From: Microthrixaceae bacterium
Lineage (GTDB): Bacteria > Actinomycetota > Acidimicrobiia > Acidimicrobiales > Acidimicrobilacustridaceae
Length of the DNA: 6,987 bases
Direction of reading: 5' to 3'
NCBI GenBank assembly: GCA_947455015.1
Contig: CANGMY010000071.1
Span: 1-6,987, forward strand
The translations under genes and the position numbers were made by a program. Within the stretch, counting starts at the first letter, position 1, and each line of letters begins with the position of its first letter. Of the stretch, positions 1 to 4,646 are shown piece after piece. The notes beneath the pieces are model-generated. The model saw only the letters and a program-made list of their open reading frames with translations. It did no database searches and had not been told where the DNA came from.

Positions 1-145
1 CAGCGTGACTGATGGCCTGAATCACATTGCGACGTGGCAAACGGGGATGTTCCAGCCGTCTGACATGGTCGAAACATTTACGGCCAAGGCCGAGGGGCGC
101 GAACCGGAATTCCCCGATCTGCTTCCTGCACCCGATTCCTTTTGA
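1..145 (+). CDS. Enoyl-CoA hydratase/isomerase (crotonase) family protein, C-terminal fragment
   Basis: Only the last 47 codons are inside the window (reading frame from base 2, TGA at 143-145); the gene begins upstream. The visible tail includes DGLNHIATWQTGMFQPSDM and then VETFTAKAEGREPEFPDL. This fits the end of crotonase-fold proteins, where a helix of the type 'D..E...AF.AKR.P.F.G/DL' closes the domain and takes part in trimer contacts and the acyl-CoA pocket. Family members hydrate or isomerise acyl-CoA thioesters in the cytoplasm, usually in fatty-acid or amino-acid breakdown. The catalytic residues and oxyanion-hole loop lie in the missing N-terminal part, so the exact reaction cannot be named. 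The gene converges on the - strand gene that ends at 161, leaving a 15-bp gap. The reading as a real gene end is fairly secure; the substrate is unknown. Confidence 0.7.
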   Translation, partial: SVTDGLNHIATWQTGMFQPSDMVETFTAKAEGREPEFPDLLPAPDSF

Positions 146-171
146 GTTACGCCGGTTGAGTTACACCGGTT
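144..171. repeat. 14-bp tandem duplication spanning two convergent stop codons
   Basis: Bases 144-157 and 158-171 are adjacent copies of the same 14-mer, GAGTTACGCCGGTT and GAGTTACACCGGTT, with one mismatch. With the T just before it, each copy carries a + strand TGA and a - strand TAA (TTA on +). The crotonase gene stops in the first copy and the - strand gene stops in the second. Confidence 0.85.
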
Positions 172-763
172 CTTCCAGCGGCGGAAGAAAGTCCCACGGG
201 AGGTCTCCGACCTTCACGAGGATTGCTGAAATCCATCCGCCCATCGCGCCAACGTTGTCGTCGAGTCGAGTGCCATCGGCAAGCGTGGCTTCGTCGACTT
301 CGTAACTGCCTTCGTAACTCACTTCGATCGCGTACTCAGGTTGGTCAAAGGTGCTCGCAAAGATGGTTTCAACGGTTGGCCCGGATCGTTCGAGCCGGTC
401 GTTTCCGATCGCGGGGCTTTGGTCGGGTAGGGCGGCGATGAGCATTGCTGGGTCGGGCGTAGAAGAGAGGCGCTGGACTCGAAGTACGAGTTCGATATCG
501 ATGCGGGGAGCTTCGTCGAGCGTTTCTCCGATGTACCAGGAGCGATAGGCGGTCTGGGCCCATGTCGGCCAAGTGAGCGTGAGATCAGCCTGAACCCTCG
601 GCGGTACACCTTCGCCAGGGAGGCCATAGGTGGTCTCCCATGTCATGTCGCCCAAGAGCATGTCCATGTTGAACCGCTCTTCGAAGGCCTGTCGCTCAAG
701 CATCGCGCCCTCGAAGGCGTCGCGGAGTGCGCCGATGGCATCGGTAAATACGTGGTCAAGCAC
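161..763 (-). CDS. Unrecognised acidic protein of 200 aa
   Basis: I do not recognise this protein. It starts with GTG at 763 and ends with TAA at 163-161. It appears soluble: there is no signal peptide or membrane segment, it is rich in Asp and Glu, and it has several tryptophans (for example WPTWAQTAYRSWYIGE around residues 65-80). The N-terminal 35 residues look helical (DAIGALRDAFEGAMLERQAFEERF). The rest looks like alternating strands, including DIELVLRVQRL near residue 90 and EYAIEVSYEGSYEVD near residue 145, which suggests a mixed alpha/beta or beta-sandwich fold. The start is supported by TAGGGT exactly 6 nt upstream, as expected for a leaderless mRNA, and by the lack of a good Shine-Dalgarno. 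It is divergent from the MBOAT gene and convergent with the crotonase gene, so it is probably monocistronic. Coding status is supported by a long open frame with protein-like composition; function is unknown. Confidence 0.7.
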   Translation of the reverse strand: MLDHVFTDAIGALRDAFEGAMLERQAFEERFNMDMLLGDMTWETTYGLPGEGVPPRVQADLTLTWPTWAQTAYRSWYIGETLDEAPRIDIELVLRVQRLSSTPDPAMLIAALPDQSPAIGNDRLERSGPTVETIFASTFDQPEYAIEVSYEGSYEVDEATLADGTRLDDNVGAMGGWISAILVKVGDLPWDFLPPLEEPV

Positions 764-769
764 GGGCCG

Positions 770-775
770 ACCCTA
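770..775 (-). promoter_or_regulatory. Candidate -10 hexamer (TAGGGT) for the gene starting at 763
   Basis: On the - strand, TAGGGT (TANNNT, the actinobacterial housekeeping -10 consensus) is followed by exactly 6 nt and then the GTG start. This would put the transcription start at the first base of the start codon, giving a leaderless mRNA. No convincing -35 element is visible. Confidence 0.4.
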
Positions 776-836
776 TCGGTAACGGCTGGGGGCTATGCCC
801 CGGAGTTTCGAGGGGGCTGCGGTAGTTTCGGCACTG

Positions 837-857
837 GCCGATCTCGCCGAGATCGGC
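837..857. promoter_or_regulatory. Perfect 21-bp dyad, operator-like
   Basis: GCCGATCTCG at 837-846 and CGAGATCGGC at 848-857 are exact reverse complements separated by one base. The centre lies 65 bp upstream of the MBOAT start, in a divergent promoter region, which is a typical place for a dimeric regulator site. No matching regulator gene is identifiable nearby. As RNA it would make a hairpin with too small a loop to close fully, so a protein-binding DNA site is the more natural reading. The symmetry is observed; the function is inferred. Confidence 0.4.
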
Positions 858-911
858 GTCTGCGCAGTTCTCTCCTTCAGTCTCTCCTCCAGTCACCCGG
901 GAAACCCGTCC

Positions 912-2348
912 ATGCTTTTCCCCACCGTCGATTTCGCCGTCTTCTTCTTGGTGGTGTTCACCGGGAGCTGGCTGCTTCGACCCCACAAGATCGCATGGCG
1001 TTGGTTCATCCTCGCCGCGAGTTGCGTCTTCTATGGCTGGTGGGACTGGAACTATCTGATGTTGCTCTTCCTGAGCATCGGAGTGAACTGGTTCTTGGGA
1101 TTGGCGGTCTTTCGAACGCTTACGCCGGAAGGGGAGCGGACGAATGCCAGTCGATGGCTTGTCCGGATTGCGGTCGTCATAAACCTCGGCATTCTCGGAT
1201 ACTTCAAGTACTTCGATTTCTTTGTCTCGACGATCACCGAAAAGATGCGATCGATCGGCATCTCTGTTGACGCTCCGATTCTGAACATCATTCTTCCGAT
1301 CGGTATCTCGTTTTTTACCTTTCAGGCGATCAGTTACGTCATCGATATTGGACGCGGTCAATGGCGTAAGCCGCTCACGCTTCTAGATTTCGCGGTCTAC
1401 CTGTCCTTCTTTGCCCATCTCGTCGCCGGACCAATCGTGCGAGCAAGCGAGTTCGCTCCGCAGCTCGACGAGGAACCAGATCCCAGGTACGTGCGTTCCG
1501 CGGAATCATTCATGCTCATTTTTCGGGGCATGTTTAAAAAGGTTGTGATCTCAAGCTTTCTTGCCGTGCAGATCGTCGATCCGGTCTTCGCCAATCCCAA
1601 TGCTTATGGTCCGCTTGCAGTTCTGATGGCGATCTACGCGTATGCAATTCAGATCTATGCAGATTTCAGTGGCTATACCGATATCGCGATTGGTGTGGCA
1701 CTGCTCCTCGGTATTCGTTTCCCACAGAACTTCGATTCGCCATATATCGCCCTCACGCTGCAGGACTTTTGGAATCGCTGGCATATGACCTTGTCGCGTT
1801 GGCTGCGTGACTATCTCTACATTCCGCTGGGGGGAAACCGCGGTTCAAAAGCCATGATGTACAGGAACTTGTTCCTTGTCATGATCATCGGCGGTCTTTG
1901 GCACGGGGCGAACTGGACGTTCGTTGTGTGGGGAGCGATTCACGGCAGCTATCTCGTGGCCGAACGGATTGTTCGCGCAAAGTGGAAGGGCCACGAGCTT
2001 GGTTTGCCGCCGTTGCTCGTAAAAGCAATGCAGTGGTTCTTGGTTTTCAACGTGGTCTGCCTGGCGTGGGTGTTCTTCCGAGCAACGTCCGTTGACGAAG
2101 CGTTCACCGTGCTTGGCCGACTCTTCGCTTCGCACGGCTCCACCGCTGGCGTAAGCCTGCTCCTGATGGTCGTGATCGTGGCAAGCATTGCCTCCCAGTT
2201 CGTTCCGTCCCGTTTCCCCCAGAAGGCCGAAGTGTGGTTTGCGACATGGGCACCTGCCCTGCAAATCGCTGCGCTGGCTGGTGGACTTGTCTTGGTTGAT
2301 GCGCTTGGTCCCGAGGGGATCGCTCCATTCATCTATTTCCAATTCTGA
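912..2348 (+). CDS. MBOAT family membrane O-acyltransferase (AlgI-like)
   Basis: 478-aa polytopic membrane protein of the MBOAT superfamily (AlgI, PatA and DltB are relatives), which moves acyl groups, usually acetyl, from a cytoplasmic donor across the membrane for glycan modification. The start ATG at 912 gives the usual AlgI-type N-terminus (MLFPTVDFAVFFLVVF). Family motifs follow in order: LPIGISFFTFQAISYVID (128-145), GPIVRASEF (173-181), YADFSGYTDIAIG (249-261), DFWNRWHMTLSRWLRDYLYI (285-304, with His291), GGLWHGANWTFVVWGAIHG (327-345, with His331, which aligns with the invariant MBOAT histidine), and the terminal FIYFQF. About ten or more hydrophobic spans are seen. Length fits the family's usual 460-520 aa. 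It is followed after 13 bp by the SGNH hydrolase gene, so the two are almost certainly cotranscribed and act as a relay. The substrate glycan cannot be told from the window. There is no clear Shine-Dalgarno. Confidence 0.93.
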   Translation: MLFPTVDFAVFFLVVFTGSWLLRPHKIAWRWFILAASCVFYGWWDWNYLMLLFLSIGVNWFLGLAVFRTLTPEGERTNASRWLVRIAVVINLGILGYFKYFDFFVSTITEKMRSIGISVDAPILNIILPIGISFFTFQAISYVIDIGRGQWRKPLTLLDFAVYLSFFAHLVAGPIVRASEFAPQLDEEPDPRYVRSAESFMLIFRGMFKKVVISSFLAVQIVDPVFANPNAYGPLAVLMAIYAYAIQIYADFSGYTDIAIGVALLLGIRFPQNFDSPYIALTLQDFWNRWHMTLSRWLRDYLYIPLGGNRGSKAMMYRNLFLVMIIGGLWHGANWTFVVWGAIHGSYLVAERIVRAKWKGHELGLPPLLVKAMQWFLVFNVVCLAWVFFRATSVDEAFTVLGRLFASHGSTAGVSLLLMVVIVASIASQFVPSRFPQKAEVWFATWAPALQIAALAGGLVLVDALGPEGIAPFIYFQF

Positions 2349-2361
2349 TGAGAGATCCACG

Positions 2362-3495
2362 ATGAGTCCACAGAAGAAGACATCGGGAGAGCGGTCACCA
2401 TTCAATTGGCGGAGCCTCTTCGAATCATTCCGCCCGCGCCGTGAAGGCACGATGCCAGCTGGTTTGATTCTTGTCGTCATCGTGCTTGCGTTCTGTGTAG
2501 CGGGCCTCCTTGATGCTGATTCGACCCTGCGTAAGAGCAATGCGAAGGGCGACGGCATTCGTAACGAGATTGCGAAGACCGTTGCATCGGTGACCGACGC
2601 GTTACACATCAACTTCTTCCGGAATTCCATCGACGATGCACTCGGAAAAAACCAGGGCACTAAGGTTGATGTCGAGGAACTTCTCCGTCAACAAGCGGAG
2701 GCCGAAACTGCGGCAGCTGCGGAGGCGGCGAAGAAAATTCCAGAGCTCACAGCGCCAACTCCAGCGGAGCCCATGAAGATTTGGGTTGGCGGCGACTCGA
2801 TTACGCAGACATTCGGGACGTCATTTCAGCGAATTACCCAGTCAACGGGGATCTTCACGCCAACGCTCGACTACCACGTGTCGACCGGTTTGGCTCGACC
2901 TGACTATTTCAATTGGCCGGAACATTTAGTGAAAGACGTTCTGCCTGCGAATCCGGCGATTTTGGTGATCATGTTTGGTGCCAACGATGGTCAAAACATG
3001 GTTGATGCGAATAACAAAGTTCTTGAGCGCTATTCGGAACCATGGATGACGGAATACCGGCGTCGAGTTGCCGCAACCATGGACCTTCTGAAGTCGCCTG
3101 ACAATCAGCGCATCACGATCTGGTGTGGACCTCCGCCGATGGGGCCGGGAACCAAGACGCATGGCATGGACCAACTGAATTACATCTATTGGTCCGAAGC
3201 GCAGACGCGTCCTTGGATTCAGTACTTCGATACGTGGCCGTTTTTCTCGGACTCGAACGGCATGTTCGCTGCCAACCTGCCCAACGCCGATGGTGTCGTC
3301 CGAGGGATGCGCCAAAAGGACAACGTGCACTTGTCGACCGTTGGTGGTGATCGTCTGTCATGGGCAGTCATCGACCGCATCGGCAAACTGGTAAATCTCT
3401 CTGCTGGAAATGTGACACCGCCGCCAACGCAGGGTCCACCACGGAGCGTCGTTGAGCGCACGGAGGTTCCACCGAACATGCCCGGAGCGGAATAG
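2362..3495 (+). CDS. Membrane-anchored SGNH/GDSL hydrolase, DUF459-like
   Basis: 377 aa. A short basic cytoplasmic N-terminus (1-30) is followed by one membrane segment (about 33-51, LILVVIVLAFCVAGLL) with no signal cleavage site, so the domain should face the outside. A charged and alanine-rich linker follows (about 100-130, coiled-coil-like), then an SGNH hydrolase domain (about 137-345) and a proline-rich tail. SGNH blocks are visible: GGDSIT with nucleophile Ser146 (block I), GANDGQ with Asn208 (block III), and DNVHLS with Asp320 and His323 (block V, completing the triad). The DUF459 family is found beside MBOAT proteins and resembles AlgJ/AlgX, PatB and DltD in role: it takes the acyl group delivered by the MBOAT protein and transfers it to, or hydrolyses it from, an extracytoplasmic glycan. 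The ATG at 2362 follows the MBOAT stop by 13 bp, with a weak GAGAG at 2350-2354. The frame is open further upstream, but that part overlaps the MBOAT gene. Acetyl transfer versus esterase activity is undecided. Confidence 0.87.
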   Translation: MSPQKKTSGERSPFNWRSLFESFRPRREGTMPAGLILVVIVLAFCVAGLLDADSTLRKSNAKGDGIRNEIAKTVASVTDALHINFFRNSIDDALGKNQGTKVDVEELLRQQAEAETAAAAEAAKKIPELTAPTPAEPMKIWVGGDSITQTFGTSFQRITQSTGIFTPTLDYHVSTGLARPDYFNWPEHLVKDVLPANPAILVIMFGANDGQNMVDANNKVLERYSEPWMTEYRRRVAATMDLLKSPDNQRITIWCGPPPMGPGTKTHGMDQLNYIYWSEAQTRPWIQYFDTWPFFSDSNGMFAANLPNADGVVRGMRQKDNVHLSTVGGDRLSWAVIDRIGKLVNLSAGNVTPPPTQGPPRSVVERTEVPPNMPGAE

Positions 3496-3538
3496 CTACT
3501 CCGACGAGATGCGGTTTCGACTCGGTGAACCTGATCGC

Positions 3539-3889
3539 TTAAGGGTGTGAAGCGGTGACGGTGGTGAGAACGCCGCCGCGGACTTTCCACACCGTTTCGA
3601 CGGTCATTCGTCGCGGCGAAAGGGCTCGCACGAGATCATCGAGAATGGTGTTGGTGACGGCTTCGTGGAAGGCGCCTTCATTGCGGTAGGACCAGATGTA
3701 CATCTTGAGGCTCTTGAGCTCTACAAGAAATTCGTCAGGGACATAGGTAATGCGAACAGTTGCGAAATCGGGTTGGCCGGTGACGGGGCACAAGCAGGTC
3801 AACTCATCGGTTTCGCAGAGGATCTCGTAGTCACGACCCTTTTCGGGGTTTGGGACAGTGACAAGTTCCTTTGAGGGCTGGCTGAACAC
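3539..3889 (-). CDS. queF: NADPH-dependent preQ0 (7-cyano-7-deazaguanine) reductase
   Basis: QueF reduces the nitrile of preQ0 to the amine preQ1 using NADPH, the last step in the cytoplasm before Tgt inserts preQ1 into tRNA for queuosine. With the GTG start at 3889 the protein is 116 aa and begins like other short type I QueF proteins (FSQPSKELVTVPNP). Key residues are present: Cys34 (thioimide nucleophile) and Asp41 in CLCPVTGQPDF, with the expected spacing of seven; the QueF NADPH motif ELKSLKMY at 57-64; and RNEGAFHE at 69-76, whose His75 and Glu76 sit at the substrate site. The open frame continues upstream to an ATG at 4114, but that extension is low-complexity, matches nothing in the family and runs across the bL37 gene, so I reject it. 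It lies 34 bp after bL37 and is probably cotranscribed. No queC, queD, queE or tgt is visible. There is no clear Shine-Dalgarno, so the exact start is less certain than the identity. Confidence 0.92.
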   Translation of the reverse strand: MFSQPSKELVTVPNPEKGRDYEILCETDELTCLCPVTGQPDFATVRITYVPDEFLVELKSLKMYIWSYRNEGAFHEAVTNTILDDLVRALSPRRMTVETVWKVRGGVLTTVTASHP

Positions 3890-3923
3890 GAGAAAAGGCG
3901 CGGCCTGACGGCAGCGGGCTGAA

Positions 3924-4010
3924 TCAGCCGCGACCGGCGTTGGGCTTGGTGCCGTGGTTGGCCGGCTTGCGACGGGCGTTCGTGCGGCGCTTGTTGGTTC
4001 GCTTTGACAT
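3924..4010 (-). CDS. Ribosomal protein bL37, 28-aa microprotein
   Basis: A short reading frame (ATG at 4010-4008, TGA at 3926-3924) encodes 28 residues that are almost entirely Lys, Arg, Asn and small residues: it starts MSKRTNKRRTNARRK and then has PANHGTKPNAGRG. The ANHG..PNA signature with a basic N-terminal half matches the very small actinobacterial large-subunit protein bL37, first resolved in mycobacterial ribosome structures (about 24 aa, ending similarly in ANHGKRPNA; recalled, not searched). It should bind 23S rRNA in the 50S subunit as an extended peptide. The last three residues (GRG) extend beyond the usual end. Upstream is TAAGAT at 4025-4020 and a pyrimidine-rich leader with no Shine-Dalgarno, which fits leaderless or near-leaderless translation. 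queF follows 34 bp downstream on the same strand. The gene is short enough to be missed by standard annotation. An alternative is another basic ribosome-associated peptide. Confidence 0.75.
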   Translation of the reverse strand: MSKRTNKRRTNARRKPANHGTKPNAGRG

Positions 4011-4019
4011 AGGGGAGAA

Positions 4020-4025
4020 ATCTTA
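4020..4025 (-). promoter_or_regulatory. Candidate -10 hexamer (TAAGAT) for bL37-queF
   Basis: TAAGAT on the - strand fits TANNNT and ends 9 nt before the bL37 ATG, implying a leader of about 0-3 nt. A TTGGTC at 4050-4045 could be a weak -35 with a long 19-bp spacer. No other promoter is visible for bL37 and queF. Confidence 0.45.
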
Positions 4026-4107
4026 GGCCCAAGGCGGGGTGGGGGACCAATCCCGGGGCCGGGTCCACCGCCCCGGCGGAGGCAGTGCTGCAGCCTGGCC
4101 CAGATCT

Positions 4108-4177
4108 GTTCCACGTCAGAGCGACAACTCTCGTGTCAGGTTGAGAGCCTCAGGTCGTTGTCGCTCTGAGGTGGAAC
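4108..4177. repeat. Long inverted repeat, 21-bp arms with 28-nt loop
   Basis: Bases 4108-4128 (GTTCCACGTCAGAGCGACAA plus C) are the reverse complement of 4157-4177 at 20 of 21 positions; the only mismatch is G4115 against G4170. The loop holds a nested 5-bp stem (CTCTC at 4128-4132, GAGAG at 4143-4147). An alternative hairpin, CCTCAG at 4148-4153 with CTGAGG at 4166-4171, competes with the long stem. No T-run follows on either strand, so it is not a standard intrinsic terminator, although a U-less terminator for the - strand gene ending at 4252 is possible. Other readings are a small structured RNA, a regulator site, or a decayed palindromic repeat element. No function can be assigned. Confidence 0.75.
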
Positions 4178-4228
4178 GACTCTGTGGTGGTGGGACACGC
4201 CTAGAGATCGCATGGCCCTTCGGCTCAG

Positions 4229-4270
4229 ACCTACGGTCGTTCACGGAGGACTTACGGTCGTTCACGGAGG
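4229..4270. repeat. 21-bp tandem duplication at the end of the winged-helix-like gene
   Basis: Two adjacent 21-bp units (4229-4249 and 4250-4270) differ at one position; the shared core is TACGGTCGTTCACGGAGG. On the - strand the second unit encodes the final residues LRERP and the TAA stop of the gene ending at 4252. The other unit, directly downstream in the same frame, would read VLRERP and then TAG. The gene end including its stop has therefore been copied in frame. Confidence 0.85.
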
Positions 4271-4578
4271 AACGTCTTGCATCGGTCCTGCATTCGCCAC
4301 AAGGTCGTCCGGGGGACGTGCACATAGCGATACCGGCCCCTGCTCGTTCGTTCGATGAATCCCCGGCGCTCTGACCAACGAAGTGCATCGGAAAGCCGTT
4401 TGCTTGGACGATCGTATGGCGAGATGGCATCGAACCGGAACCCGAGATTGCTGAGGTGACCTAAGAGTTCCGTGACTGATGCGTCGCGAGGGGCAACCCG
4501 CGCAAGGTAGGGGACGGCTCCGCCACGAAGGATGGCCCCTGGAATTCGCGCGCTTTGGTCTGAGGTGTGGCGTTCCAT
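4252..4578 (-). CDS. Small winged-helix-like protein, function unknown
   Basis: 108 aa from ATG at 4578 to TAA at 4254-4252. Residues about 35-90 look like a winged helix: a first helix (VTELLGHLSNLGF), a turn with SPYDRPS, a second basic helix (KRLSDALRWSERRGFIERTS), and a strand pair (RGRYRYVHVPRTT). I recall the 'SKxLSDALRWExRRGxxxRxxRGxY..G..PRTT' pattern from uncharacterised actinobacterial proteins, but could not check this. The protein is basic overall, consistent with DNA binding. The N-terminal 30 residues are less conserved-looking, no Shine-Dalgarno or TANNNT precedes the ATG, and the start is therefore uncertain. It is divergent from ychF with 68 bp between starts. The 3' end is tandemly duplicated. 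It could be a transcription regulator or a DNA-binding antitoxin-like protein; neither is shown. If it were not real, no other gene would fill this stretch. Confidence 0.6.
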   Translation of the reverse strand: MERHTSDQSARIPGAILRGGAVPYLARVAPRDASVTELLGHLSNLGFRFDAISPYDRPSKRLSDALRWSERRGFIERTSRGRYRYVHVPRTTLWRMQDRCKTFLRERP

Positions 4579-4631
4579 GTCGTGAGGTTGGCGCGGTCAT
4601 GTGACAGCGATTTCGAACGGCGACTGCCATG

Positions 4632-4637
4632 TAACCT
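4632..4637 (+). promoter_or_regulatory. Candidate -10 hexamer (TAACCT) for ychF
   Basis: TAACCT fits TANNNT and ends 9 nt before the ychF ATG, the same spacing as at bL37. The bases in between (GCGACCCTC) contain no Shine-Dalgarno, so a leaderless or near-leaderless ychF mRNA is plausible. No good -35 is seen at 16-18 bp. Confidence 0.35.
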
Positions 4638-4646
4638 GCGACCCTC

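Larger units (their letters stand above)
764..911. other. Divergent intergenic region
   Basis: This 148-bp stretch lies between the start of the - strand gene at 763 and the MBOAT start at 912, so it should carry promoters for both directions. It holds the candidate -10 at 770-775, a small hairpin (GGGGC/GCCCC with a TAT loop, 789-801), the perfect dyad at 837-857, and a pyrimidine-rich run at about 870-897. The + frame is open back to an ATG at 795, but that stretch does not resemble the N-terminus of any MBOAT protein. I could not identify a clear promoter for the MBOAT gene. Confidence 0.5.
4011..4251. other. Gene-free, structure-rich intergenic region
   Basis: This 241-bp stretch lies between the end of the winged-helix-like gene (4252) and the bL37 start (4010), both on -. 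It contains the bL37 -10 candidate (4020-4025), a very GC-rich imperfect hairpin (GGTGG...ACC at 4038-4048 against GGTCCACC at 4062-4069, with a 3-nt bulge), the long inverted repeat at 4108-4177, and most of the 21-bp tandem duplication (4229-4270). Short open frames across it on both strands have no protein-like character. No tRNA cloverleaf was found. Confidence 0.55.

Noticed and set aside
795..911. Upstream extension of the MBOAT frame to ATG 795
   Set aside because: The added 39 residues do not resemble an MBOAT N-terminus and run through the dyad; the protein from 912 already starts like AlgI proteins.
756..1361. - strand frame of 201 codons opposite the MBOAT start
   Set aside because: Highly charged shadow translation antisense to conserved MBOAT coding sequence.
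2188..2361. Upstream extension of the SGNH hydrolase frame to 2188
   Set aside because: It lies inside the MBOAT coding sequence in another frame; ATG 2362 gives a normal membrane anchor just after the MBOAT stop.
1845..2660. Long - strand frame (271 codons) opposite the MBOAT and SGNH genes
   Set aside because: It is antisense to two well-supported genes, has shadow-like composition and contains no recognisable domain.
3496..3538. Terminator between the convergent SGNH and queF genes
   Set aside because: No stable stem or T-run is visible in the 43 bp.
3890..4114. Long queF N-terminal extension to ATG 4114
   Set aside because: Low-complexity Pro/Ala/Arg sequence with no family match, overlapping the bL37 gene and its promoter.
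4108..4177. tRNA or standard intrinsic terminator reading of the inverted repeat
   Set aside because: There is no cloverleaf or T-arm motif, and no T-run follows on either strand.
4039..4374. + strand frame through the inverted repeat and tandem duplication
   Set aside because: Composition follows the repeats and the antisense of the winged-helix-like gene; no protein-like features or start signal.
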